A DNA stretch of 34,906 nucleotides from the NCBI GenBank assembly GCA_003973385.1, contig QNYK01000007.1:1-34906 (forward strand). The letters are read 5' to 3'. Of the stretch, positions 7,256 through 14,577 are shown one piece after another. The DNA is from Bacillota bacterium (GTDB lineage: Bacteria > Planctomycetota > UBA8108 > UBA1146). Position 1 is the first letter of the stretch, and each line of letters opens with the position of its first letter. The notes under the pieces were generated by a model. The model was not told the origin of the DNA. It did not search any database and worked only from the letters and a program-made list of their open reading frames with translations. A program made the translations under genes and the position numbers.

Positions 7256-7864
7256 TCAGGGCGACGTCTCCTCGGTTTCATCTCTGATTCCACCCCTGCT
7301 CTGCCAATCGCCCTCGATGATCGAGCGAATCTGCTCGACAGCCTGTTCGAGGTCGTCATTGACCACGCAGTGGTCGTATTTGTCCTTCTCGGCGATCTCG
7401 GTCAGGGCATTCCTGAGACGGAGATCGATCGAATCATCATCTTCTTCGCCACGGCTGACGATCCGACGCTTCAGTTCTTCCTCACCCGGAGGCTCGAGGA
7501 AGATCTCCAGTGCATCGACTTGTCCCTGGCGCAGCAACTGCGCACCCTGAACATCGATCAGCAGCAGCACTGCCCTGGCAGAGATCAGCTGTCGCTCGAT
7601 CCCATCGCGCGGGCTTCCGTACAGATTTCCGTGCACCTCTGCGTGCTCCAGAAATCCACCTTCCTTCACTTGCCGTTCGAAGTCGGCACGATCAAGGAAG
7701 TGGTAATCCACTCCATCCATCTCCCCTTCGCGGGGAGGTCTCGTTGTGCTCGTGACGGCGCGGACGATTCCATCCTCCCGAACGAGTCTCTCGCTGACGG
7801 CGGTCTTGCCGACTCCGGAAGGTCCTGAAAGCACGACCAGGATCCCGCGAGCGGTCACCGTCAC
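7256..7864 (-). CDS. gmk: Guanylate kinase
   Basis: Phosphorylates GMP to GDP with ATP in nucleotide salvage and synthesis. It has 202 residues, close to the usual length. P-loop GPSGVGKT is at 14-21. The GMP-binding segment is TSTTRPPREGEMDGVDYHF, followed by the LIDVQG motif and the lid region with RRIVSRGEE. The start is a GTG at 7864 behind a modest AGAAAGAG; the P-loop distance fits. It lies 36 bp after yicC and 28 bp before rpoZ, inside the operon. The acidic extreme C-terminus (DETEETSP) is unremarkable. Confidence 0.96.
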   Translation of the reverse strand: MTVTARGILVVLSGPSGVGKTAVSERLVREDGIVRAVTSTTRPPREGEMDGVDYHFLDRADFERQVKEGGFLEHAEVHGNLYGSPRDGIERQLISARAVLLLIDVQGAQLLRQGQVDALEIFLEPPGEEELKRRIVSRGEEDDDSIDLRLRNALTEIAEKDKYDHCVVNDDLEQAVEQIRSIIEGDWQSRGGIRDETEETSP

Positions 7865-7900
7865 CTCTTTCTCAACCCCGACAAGGGTTGCAGGTTTTCA

Positions 7901-8785
7901 TCATTCGATGTTCTGCGTCTGTTCTCTCAGACGATCCACCTCGACCTTGATGTCGACCACCTTGTGGGCGAGATCATATCGAGCCACTTTCGAGGTCATC
8001 GTATTGGCCTCGCGAAACATCTCCTGGGTCAGAAAGTCGAGCCTGCGGCCGACTCGTCCCCCCTCGGAGACAACCTTCCTGTACTCCGCGAGGTGTCCAC
8101 GCATGCGGGTCATTTCCTCGGTGATATCCGATCTCTCGACCTGAACGCCGATCTCCCTGGCGAGGTCCTTCGACTCCAGTTCCACGCCGCCGGGTGCCAC
8201 CAGCTGTCGCACTCGTTCATGGAACCGCTCCTGGAGCCAGTTCATCGCTTCAGGCAGCACTGCTTCGACCTCGTCAAGACCGGAGTCGATCCGGCCCAGG
8301 ATGCGATGGAACTCCTTGAGCAGATGCTCGCCTTCATTGGCCTGCATCTGACGGAGGTTCGCCAGCGAATCCCCGATCGTATCGAGCACAAGCTGGGTCG
8401 TTTCCTGGTCAGGATCACTGACGATGCCCGGTTGCTCCGATCGCAACTGGATCGCTTCTGACAGGGTCACTTCCTGACCCGGAGCGATTTCATCTCTCAG
8501 TGCGCACAGTTTTTCGTATGTGTGCCTGACTGATTCAACCTCGGATAACTCGACAGCTTGCTGACTCTCTTCGATCACCAGAGACAGCGAGATGGAACCT
8601 CGTTCCAGCTTTTCTCTCAGCAACGAATCGATCTCTACCTGCAGACCGATGTAGGCTTCTGGAAGGTGACTGGAGATCTTGAGGTGCCGGTGATTGACCG
8701 ACCTCACCTCTGACTTCACCCGCAACCCCGTCGCCTCACGGGATCCAGATCCGAAACCCGTCATGCTACGCAGAGTTGCTTTCAA
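7901..8785 (-). CDS. yicC: YicC family endoribonuclease
   Basis: YicC proteins are a conserved bacterial family with reported endoribonuclease activity on RNA. The 294-residue product has the N-terminal signature SMTGFG and VRSVNHRHL, and the C-terminal DUF1732-type end GRRLDFLTQEMFREANTMTSK followed by VDRLREQTQNIE, which matches the family closely. The start is TTG at 8785, overlapping the secG stop by 4 nt (TTGA). An internal ATG (the M of SMTGFG) would cut into the conserved start. It sits upstream of gmk, a common pairing. Confidence 0.94.
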   Translation of the reverse strand: MKATLRSMTGFGSGSREATGLRVKSEVRSVNHRHLKISSHLPEAYIGLQVEIDSLLREKLERGSISLSLVIEESQQAVELSEVESVRHTYEKLCALRDEIAPGQEVTLSEAIQLRSEQPGIVSDPDQETTQLVLDTIGDSLANLRQMQANEGEHLLKEFHRILGRIDSGLDEVEAVLPEAMNWLQERFHERVRQLVAPGGVELESKDLAREIGVQVERSDITEEMTRMRGHLAEYRKVVSEGGRVGRRLDFLTQEMFREANTMTSKVARYDLAHKVVDIKVEVDRLREQTQNIE

Positions 8786-9375
8786 TTGCCGCTACCCCCG
8801 CCCGATTCCGTCTCGGCAGGCGCGACGGCAGGTTCCTCAACTGGAGTCTCGGCTGCAGCATCGGTCGGTGTGACCGCTGGAGTTTCTTCTGGTGTCGGCT
8901 CAACAACTGGAGGATCGGTCGCGGGAGTATCCGTTGTCGGAGCATCGCCTGCAGTTTCGCCATCCGTTTCATCCGGTACAACGGCATCACCATCGCCATC
9001 GCCCACAATCGGAACCGTGTTGATGATAATTGGCGAACCATCTCCGATGGCATCTCCGATTCCAATATCAGTGCCACCGGTCCCTGGATCCACCGCGCCG
9101 AAACCTGGCTCTGGCGGGGGGTCCTTGAGTCGACTGGTATCTTTATCACCACGTGCCATGACCCCGACCGTGATACACAGCATCAGGAAGACCACCGACA
9201 GATACGCGGTGAAGCGGCCGATACCACTGCTCGACGTTGTTCCCATCATCTGCTCTGCACCCCCTAGCCCGAAGGCTCCGGAGAGTCCTGCCTGTTTCGG
9301 CTCCTGGATCAGGATCACGAACCCAAGCAGCAAGGTGACGAGCCCCAGCGTAATCATCAAAATTGTAACCATCAT
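8782..9375 (-). CDS. secG: Preprotein translocase subunit SecG with long acidic tail
   Basis: A component of the SecYEG channel in the inner membrane. Two membrane segments (about 3-23 and 55-73) flank the conserved loop with QEPKQAGLSGAFG and GGAEQMMG. After residue 75 comes a tail of about 120 residues rich in Pro, Thr, Ala, Glu and Asp, expected to be periplasmic by SecG topology. Total length 197 is well above the usual 75-110. An ATGATG start follows GAGG in GAGGTACTGAG. The stop overlaps yicC. Position after tpiA is a common bacterial order. Confidence 0.92.
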   Translation of the reverse strand: MMVTILMITLGLVTLLLGFVILIQEPKQAGLSGAFGLGGAEQMMGTTSSSGIGRFTAYLSVVFLMLCITVGVMARGDKDTSRLKDPPPEPGFGAVDPGTGGTDIGIGDAIGDGSPIIINTVPIVGDGDGDAVVPDETDGETAGDAPTTDTPATDPPVVEPTPEETPAVTPTDAAAETPVEEPAVAPAETESGGGSGN

Positions 9376-9426
9376 CTCAGTACCTCATCTGCAGGGCGAA
9401 AATCAGCTGATTGGCGCTGTCCAGAC

Positions 9427-10215
9427 TCACGCCGTCGCTATTCCCGCGTCCAGTATCCCGAGGAAACTCTCAGCCTCGAGACTTGCTCCACCCACAAGGG
9501 CGCCATCCACTGCATCGATTCCCAGCAACGCCTCTGCGTTGTCCGGCTTGACACTTCCCCCGTAGAGGATCGGAACCTGATCCGCCGAGGATTCATTGCG
9601 CTGGCGCAATTGGTCTCGAAGGTACTGATGCACCTCTTCGACCTGATCCACCGTCGCAGTACGCCCGGTTCCTATCGCCCACACTGGCTCGTAGGCCAGC
9701 GCGAATTCGTTTCCCTCTTCGAGAAGCGAGAGCCCCTTCTCGAGCTGGCTCGAAACCACCTCGAAGGTTTGCCCCTCTTCCCTTTGCTGCAGCGATTCAC
9801 CGATGCACAACATCGGTCGAAGCCCCGCTGCGGCTGCTGCCGCTACTCTGTTCGCCGCTTGCTGATCGGTCTCTGCAAAGATCGACCTTCGCTCCGAGTG
9901 GCCCACGAGTGCCCACCCGGCTCCAAACTCCTTCGCAAGCTGTGCACCGACCTCTCCGGTGAAGGCACCGAGGGGGCGATCGGAGACCTCCTGAACACCG
10001 ACCTCGATCGGTGAAGGAGTGGCACTGCTGGTTGCCGCTGCCAGCCAACCGAGCCAGGGCGATGGCACGAACAGCACCACCCGGACCGAGTGCTCGCCAC
10101 CACCGGTGGGAATCCTCGACATCGTACCCTCGGAGATCTGCTGCCAGAGAGATTCCCCTCGAATTCGATCCGGATTGTGTTTCCAGTTCCCCGCGATGAT
10201 GGTCGGTCTATCCAC
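9427..10215 (-). CDS. tpiA: Triosephosphate isomerase
   Basis: Interconverts dihydroxyacetone phosphate and glyceraldehyde 3-phosphate. The GTG at 10215 is chosen because GGAG lies 6 nt before it and gives a normal N-terminus (MDRPTIIAGNWKHN); an upstream ATG adds 18 unrelated residues. The product has 262 residues. Catalytic residues are visible: Lys12 in GNWK, His in ALVGHSERR, Glu in AYEPVWAIGTG, and the phosphate-binding loops YGGSVKPDN and GALVGGASL. It is the first gene of the eight-gene minus-strand operon. Confidence 0.97.
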   Translation of the reverse strand: MDRPTIIAGNWKHNPDRIRGESLWQQISEGTMSRIPTGGGEHSVRVVLFVPSPWLGWLAAATSSATPSPIEVGVQEVSDRPLGAFTGEVGAQLAKEFGAGWALVGHSERRSIFAETDQQAANRVAAAAAAGLRPMLCIGESLQQREEGQTFEVVSSQLEKGLSLLEEGNEFALAYEPVWAIGTGRTATVDQVEEVHQYLRDQLRQRNESSADQVPILYGGSVKPDNAEALLGIDAVDGALVGGASLEAESFLGILDAGIATA

Positions 10216-10304
10216 GATTCTCCAGCATCCACGCCGCCAGGCCGCGTCGAAGAGAGCCTCATGAACCACCGGATCTGATCCGGCGATCCGGGCCGCAAAG
10301 GGTC

Positions 10305-10333
10305 AGGCTAGCGAACCGCCTGGAAAGCGTCAA
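10305..10333 (-). promoter_or_regulatory. Putative sigma70-type promoter of the tpiA-ftsK operon
   Basis: Read on the minus strand: TTGACG, 17-bp spacer, TAGCCT. The -35 has five of six consensus bases; the -10 keeps the TA and final T. It lies 90 bp before the tpiA GTG in the divergent intergenic region. A second TTGACC occurs a little further upstream. The assignment is by motif only. Confidence 0.4.
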
Positions 10334-10486
10334 CCTATTGCATCTACTGGAGTTGGGTCAATTGTCATCGGTCTCAAAAGAGGTCTCTCTGAGGTCCGGG
10401 AGAAGCGCCTGTGGGAGCCGCGAGGCCAGCCTGGATATGAGAACTTCCCTCGACTATCACCGAGCCCTGCGGAAAGGTCGTAACCC

Positions 10487-11014
10487 ATGACTAATACAAG
10501 GGTTGGAGTCGAACTGGCGATCCTCTTGTTGATCGGCCTCGGCTGCGGGTGGTTAGCCATGCAGTTGTTCTCAGCATCCTCCGGGCCTGGATCGACCGTG
10601 GATCCACAGATTCCCGCGAATCCTCAGCCGCTGTCGAGCATCTCCATAGCCAGGGTGGTCGATTCCGGGGTCGATGCGGGTGCCTCGCAGCTGCCGTACC
10701 CCGCCAAGGTGAGGGTCGAGTGGGTGATCGATCGGTGGAACCTGGAACCCTCCGACATCGAGGCGGCCACTGCGACCCGGGATGATGTGGGAAGCCCAGC
10801 TCTTGCGGTGACGCTGACGAAGACTGCGGGAGACCAGATGGGAGAATATTCGCGTCGGATGATCGGCCAGAGGATGGCGATGATCATCGATGATCAGATC
10901 GTCGTCCTGGCCGTGGTCAACGATGCCGTCTTCACCAAGTTCGTCATCAGCGGCAACTTCTCCGACAGGGAGATCACCGATCTTGTCCGATCCTTCGACC
11001 GGCCGCACCGTTGA
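10487..11014 (+). CDS. Membrane-anchored SecD P1-head-like protein
   Basis: 175 residues. One N-terminal membrane anchor (about 8-28), a Pro/Ser linker, then a domain resembling the head part of the SecD P1 periplasmic region: AVTLTKTAGDQMGEYSRRMIGQ, MAMIIDDQIVVLAVVNDAV, ISGNFSDREITDLVRSF. These parallel SecD's pattern of variable start, VGKRLAIVLD, then ITGNFTxxEA. There are no further membrane spans, so it is not a complete SecD. The ATG follows GGAAAGG about 10 nt upstream. It is divergent from the operon that contains secG. Role unknown; it could assist secretion or merely reuse the fold. Confidence 0.7.
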   Translation: MTNTRVGVELAILLLIGLGCGWLAMQLFSASSGPGSTVDPQIPANPQPLSSISIARVVDSGVDAGASQLPYPAKVRVEWVIDRWNLEPSDIEAATATRDDVGSPALAVTLTKTAGDQMGEYSRRMIGQRMAMIIDDQIVVLAVVNDAVFTKFVISGNFSDREITDLVRSFDRPHR

Positions 11015-11089
11015 TGGCTCTCCTCCTCGATCTCCACTGACCCACCTTTCACTTCGAGGTACACTTCCAGTTGATCCGGAAGGAGCGCG

Positions 11090-11887
11090 ATGAGTTTTCC
11101 CTTTCCCTTGCAATCGAACTCGATCATCGGGGTGGTGCACCTGGCACCGTTGCCGGGGAGTCCCGGCTACCGTGGCTCTCGCCAGCAGCTTCTCGACTCT
11201 GCGCTCACCGATGCTCAGGCCCTGATCGACGGAGGAGTCAGTGGTCTCCTCGTCGAGAACTTTGGAGATGCGCCGTTCACCCCGACTGCTGTCGAGCCGA
11301 CCACCGTCGCCGAGATGACTGCCATCGTCAGCGCCATCCATTCCATCACCGGTGACACACCGGTCGGAGTCAATGTGCTCAGAAACGACGCCTCGGCGGC
11401 GCTCGCCATCGCGGCAGCAACCGGATCGCGCTTCATCCGCGTCAATGTCCACACTTCTGCGGTGCTCACCGACCAGGGCTGGATCTCGGGCCGCGCCGAC
11501 GAGACGCTTCGACAGCAGCGAAACACGGATGCAGGTTCCGTGTCGATCGCCGCCGATGTAGGGGTCAAGCACGCCCTGCATCCAGACGGGTTCGATGCAC
11601 CGAAGGCTGCCGTGGAAACGGTCGGTCGAGGCCTCGCGGATGCCGTGATCATCACCGGAAGCGCAACCGGTGCACCGCTCGATCGGGACGTACTGATGAA
11701 AGTTCGGGAAGCGATCCCACAGACACCGCTGATCGCCGGTAGCGGGGTCGACATCAGCAATGTCGCTCACATCCTGTCGGTCGCCGATGCTGCCATCGTC
11801 GGCACTTCACTGAAGGTCGATGGAGATGTCGATCGCGAGGTGGATGTAGCTCGAGTTCAGGCGTTGATCGAGGCGGCAAATCAATAG
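11090..11887 (+). CDS. BtpA/SgcQ family TIM-barrel protein
   Basis: 265 residues with the family N-terminus IIGVVHLAPLPGSPGY. Later motifs are GLLVENFGDAPF, VGVNVLRNDASAALAIA, FIRVNVH, ITGSATGAP and a phosphate-binding-like end AGSGVDISN and IVGTSLKVDGD. BtpA was named for a role in photosystem I in a cyanobacterium; SgcQ is an E. coli homologue of unknown biochemical role. In a non-photosynthetic lineage the substrate is unknown. The ATG follows AAGGAGCGCG. It lies 75 bp after the SecD-like gene, perhaps co-transcribed. Confidence 0.88.
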   Translation: MSFPFPLQSNSIIGVVHLAPLPGSPGYRGSRQQLLDSALTDAQALIDGGVSGLLVENFGDAPFTPTAVEPTTVAEMTAIVSAIHSITGDTPVGVNVLRNDASAALAIAAATGSRFIRVNVHTSAVLTDQGWISGRADETLRQQRNTDAGSVSIAADVGVKHALHPDGFDAPKAAVETVGRGLADAVIITGSATGAPLDRDVLMKVREAIPQTPLIAGSGVDISNVAHILSVADAAIVGTSLKVDGDVDREVDVARVQALIEAANQ

Positions 11888-12127
11888 CTGGCCGTGATCC
11901 TTCCTCAGAAATGCAGACTCCAGTTGCAGGACTATCGCTCCATCCACATCGTCAGTCGGCTCGAACTTGAGCCAGATCTCGTCCAGTGAAGGCGTGCCGC
12001 GGATGCTCGCATGAGGCAGTTCTGTTCCTTCTCGTGCAGGCGTTGCCGCCTGCTGATGGGCTGATTATCGTGAGCGGGAGCGACCAGCGACAAGCGTCCA
12101 GTTGAGGGCAAGTTGAAAGAGGATCCG
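11888..12127. other. Intergenic stretch with one hairpin
   Basis: No gene supported. A perfect 7-bp stem GCAGGCG-TTGC-CGCCTGC lies at 12036-12053, with no T-run after it. A possible promoter for the following genes overlaps it: TTGCCG (12043-12048), 16 bp, TTATCG (12065-12070), about 58 bp before the gamma-carbonic anhydrase start. Confidence 0.35.
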
Positions 12128-12712
12128 ATGCCACCCGATGATCTCCAGCAACCGGCCAGCCCCGATCCCACAGGATGTGTGCCTGGAGAGACGGTCGACC
12201 TGCGCATCGGAGCGACCTTTCACCAGGTGGATGGCTGGTTTCATGCGGGAAATGCCACCATCGTCGGAGATGTGCGGATAGGGTCCGGATGCGGAATCTG
12301 GTACGGCGCAGTGCTGCGAGGGGATGACGCGCCCATCGTGCTCGGTGAGCGGGTCAATGTTCAGGATTTATCGGTGCTTCACGCCGATCCGGAAAAGCCC
12401 CTCATCATCGGTGACGATGTGACCATCGGCCACGGGGCCATCGTCCACTGCATCTCGATAGGAGATGGTGCGCTGATCGGCATGGGGGCAGTCTTGCTCG
12501 AAGATGTGGTAGTAGGTGCGGGCAGTCTCGTTGCAGCGGGTGCGGTTGTCCCTCCTGGAACAAAGATAGAAGAGGGTTCACTCGTCGTCGGTGTTCCTGG
12601 TCGATCCATTCGACAGGTGACCGAGATGGAGCGGGTCGCGTTTCATGCATCCGCAGACAAGTACGCAACAAATGCGATCAACTTTCAGCAGCGATATGGA
12701 GAGACCACCTGA
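12128..12712 (+). CDS. Gamma-carbonic anhydrase-like hexapeptide protein
   Basis: A left-handed beta-helix protein of the gamma-carbonic anhydrase/YrdA/CaiE group, 194 residues. The three metal-ligand histidines are visible: His85 (SVLHAD) and His102/His107 (IGHGAIVH). The conserved VLRGD and NVQD motifs are also present. Hexapeptide repeats continue through IGMGAVL and VAAGAVVPPGT, then a helical C-terminus. The ATG at 12128 has AGAGG 5 nt before it; a TTG at 12113 in frame is less likely. Many such proteins bind zinc, but carbonic anhydrase activity is not proven for most. It overlaps tsaB by one base (TGATG). Confidence 0.9.
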   Translation: MPPDDLQQPASPDPTGCVPGETVDLRIGATFHQVDGWFHAGNATIVGDVRIGSGCGIWYGAVLRGDDAPIVLGERVNVQDLSVLHADPEKPLIIGDDVTIGHGAIVHCISIGDGALIGMGAVLLEDVVVGAGSLVAAGAVVPPGTKIEEGSLVVGVPGRSIRQVTEMERVAFHASADKYATNAINFQQRYGETT

Positions 12713-13440
12713 TGAAGATCACCCCGGATGGTTGGATTCTGATGATCGAAACGAGTCAACGCGATGGCTCGGTTGCGCTGGGCACACTCGATGGAAATCA
12801 TTTCGATTTTGAGTGTTTCAGTCCAGGTCTTGTGCACGGCAAGGAACTGCAGCCACGGATCGATGCCCTGGTCGAGAGAAACGAGGCCAGGGGCAAGCTA
12901 TCCGTGATAGCAGTGAGTGCTGGCCCCGGTTCCTTCACCGGCACCAGGATCGGAGTCTCCGCCGCAAAGGCGATGGCTTGGGCACTGGGGATTCCAGCCC
13001 TTGCCATCTCCTCGTTCGATGTGATCGCCTGCAACATCGAGGAACCGGGACGCTGGGGAGTCCTGCTCGATGCCAGCAGTGGTGATCTGGATATTGCCTT
13101 CTACGAGGTGAACGCTGACGGAGCCAGCAAGGATGGTGAGGAGCGCACCGGCCACAGGGACGACCTGGCCGAGATCGCTGCCGAGGGAACACGATTCATC
13201 GGCTCTGGCAGTCGCATCGAGGGTCTCGTGCCCGCACTCCCGACCGGTCCTGTCGAATGGGATCATCCGACCGCCCAGCACGGTCTGAGACTGGCAATTG
13301 CACGTGTCCACCAGATCCTCGATGGAGCCACCCCACCTGCTGGTTGGGATTCGCCACACTCTCTGAATCCCCGTTATCTGCGCGTCAGTCGAGCGGAAGA
13401 GGTGAGACGACGACGACTCGCCGGAGAGGAACAGGCATGA
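12712..13440 (+). CDS. tsaB: tRNA threonylcarbamoyladenosine biosynthesis protein TsaB
   Basis: A partner of TsaD in t6A37 modification of ANN-decoding tRNAs. It has 242 residues. The N-terminal ASKHA-type strand is LMIETSQRDGSVAL, and the TsaB signature is VSAGPGSFTGTRIGVSAAKAMAWAL. Position LLDASSGDLDIAFY matches the usual LLDARRxEVY-like strand but lacks the typical Arg. Translationally linked on both sides: 1-nt overlap with the preceding gene and ATGA overlap with alr. tsaD and tsaE are not in the window. Confidence 0.92.
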   Translation: MKITPDGWILMIETSQRDGSVALGTLDGNHFDFECFSPGLVHGKELQPRIDALVERNEARGKLSVIAVSAGPGSFTGTRIGVSAAKAMAWALGIPALAISSFDVIACNIEEPGRWGVLLDASSGDLDIAFYEVNADGASKDGEERTGHRDDLAEIAAEGTRFIGSGSRIEGLVPALPTGPVEWDHPTAQHGLRLAIARVHQILDGATPPAGWDSPHSLNPRYLRVSRAEEVRRRRLAGEEQA

Positions 13441-14573
13441 AGCCCAATCGTGCCTGGGCCAACATCGATCTCGACATGCTTGCGGACAATCTCCGTGCGC
13501 TGCGGTCGCTGCTACCCGATAAAAAGATACTCGCCGTGGTGAAAGCGGATGCTTACGGGCTAGGAGCCATCCCCATCTCTCGACAACTCGAAGACGGGGG
13601 TATCGATTACCTCGGCGTGGGGACTTCCAGGGAGGCTCTCGACCTGCGCAATGCAGGTATTACCTCGCCGGTACTTGTACTCGGCGCGCTGGTTGAGCCG
13701 GAGATTGAAATGCTCATCGATCAGAACGTGTCGGTGACGATTCACTCTCCTGGCCGCATCGATGAACTGCAGGATGCTGCGAGCCGGGTCAATCGACCGC
13801 TGCCAGTCCACCTGCTTGTCGATACAGGAATGTCGAGATTGGGGGTCAGTCCAGAGCAGGCTGTTCACCACGCCTGCACCATCTCGATGCAGCCGCATCT
13901 GCGCCTGGAAGGAATTGGTACCCACCTCTCGAGTCCTTCGGACGCGAAGGAGGTGGTGAGGCAACGCAAGATGTTCGCGCAGATCACTGGAGATCTGGCC
14001 TCCAGGGGAATCGAGCCGCCGTTGGTTCATATCGATGCCAGTGTCGCAGCCCTCGGTGACCCGGATCCGCACGCGAACATGGTGCGAATCGGGGGGGCTC
14101 TCTACGGCCTCGCCAGTGCGACTCCTGGTACCGACCTGATGCACCCCATCCTCACATTGAAGAGCCAGATCGTATACCTGCGAGATCACCCACCGGGCCA
14201 ACCGATAGGGTATGGTGGTACCTTCACGACGATGCGTCACTGTCGCCTGGCCACGCTATCGATCGGATATCACGACGGTTTTCCATCCACCATGTCGAAC
14301 AGAGGCGAGGTGCTGGTGCACGGCAAGCGAGCACCCGTGGTTGGTCTAGTGACGATGGACTACACGGTCATCGATGTGACGGATATCGAGGGTACGGCTG
14401 TCGGAGACGAGGTGACACTTCTCGGGTCGGATGGATCAGAGCAGATTTCCATCGAGGAGATCGCTCGCTGGTGTCGAATTGTTCCTTACGAAGTGACCTG
14501 CCTGCTGGGAAGAAGAATGCTCCGGCATCACCAGTCCGCGCTATCGAAAGAACTTGAGCTGGAAGGGAGGTAA
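13437..14573 (+). CDS. alr: Alanine racemase
   Basis: A PLP enzyme making D-alanine for peptidoglycan. The ATG at 13437 overlaps the tsaB stop (ATGA) with GGAG about 12 nt upstream; a longer frame from 13257 would lie within tsaB. It has 378 residues. The PLP lysine is Lys36 in AVVKADAYGLGA. The second catalytic residue is Tyr278 in LSIGYHDGFP. HLLVDTGMSRLGV and the C-terminal beta domain (VGLVTMDYTVIDVTDI and EVTLLG) are also present. It supports the presence of peptidoglycan in this organism, now accepted for most Planctomycetota. Confidence 0.96.
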   Translation: MKPNRAWANIDLDMLADNLRALRSLLPDKKILAVVKADAYGLGAIPISRQLEDGGIDYLGVGTSREALDLRNAGITSPVLVLGALVEPEIEMLIDQNVSVTIHSPGRIDELQDAASRVNRPLPVHLLVDTGMSRLGVSPEQAVHHACTISMQPHLRLEGIGTHLSSPSDAKEVVRQRKMFAQITGDLASRGIEPPLVHIDASVAALGDPDPHANMVRIGGALYGLASATPGTDLMHPILTLKSQIVYLRDHPPGQPIGYGGTFTTMRHCRLATLSIGYHDGFPSTMSNRGEVLVHGKRAPVVGLVTMDYTVIDVTDIEGTAVGDEVTLLGSDGSEQISIEEIARWCRIVPYEVTCLLGRRMLRHHQSALSKELELEGR

Positions 14574-14577
14574 ATCG

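Noticed and set aside
11890-12064. Minus-strand open frame that reads like protein (LDEIWLKFEPTDDVDG)
   Set aside because: It has no start codon with a ribosome site and no stop-to-stop length beyond chance. Antisense frames in this base composition often look protein-like.
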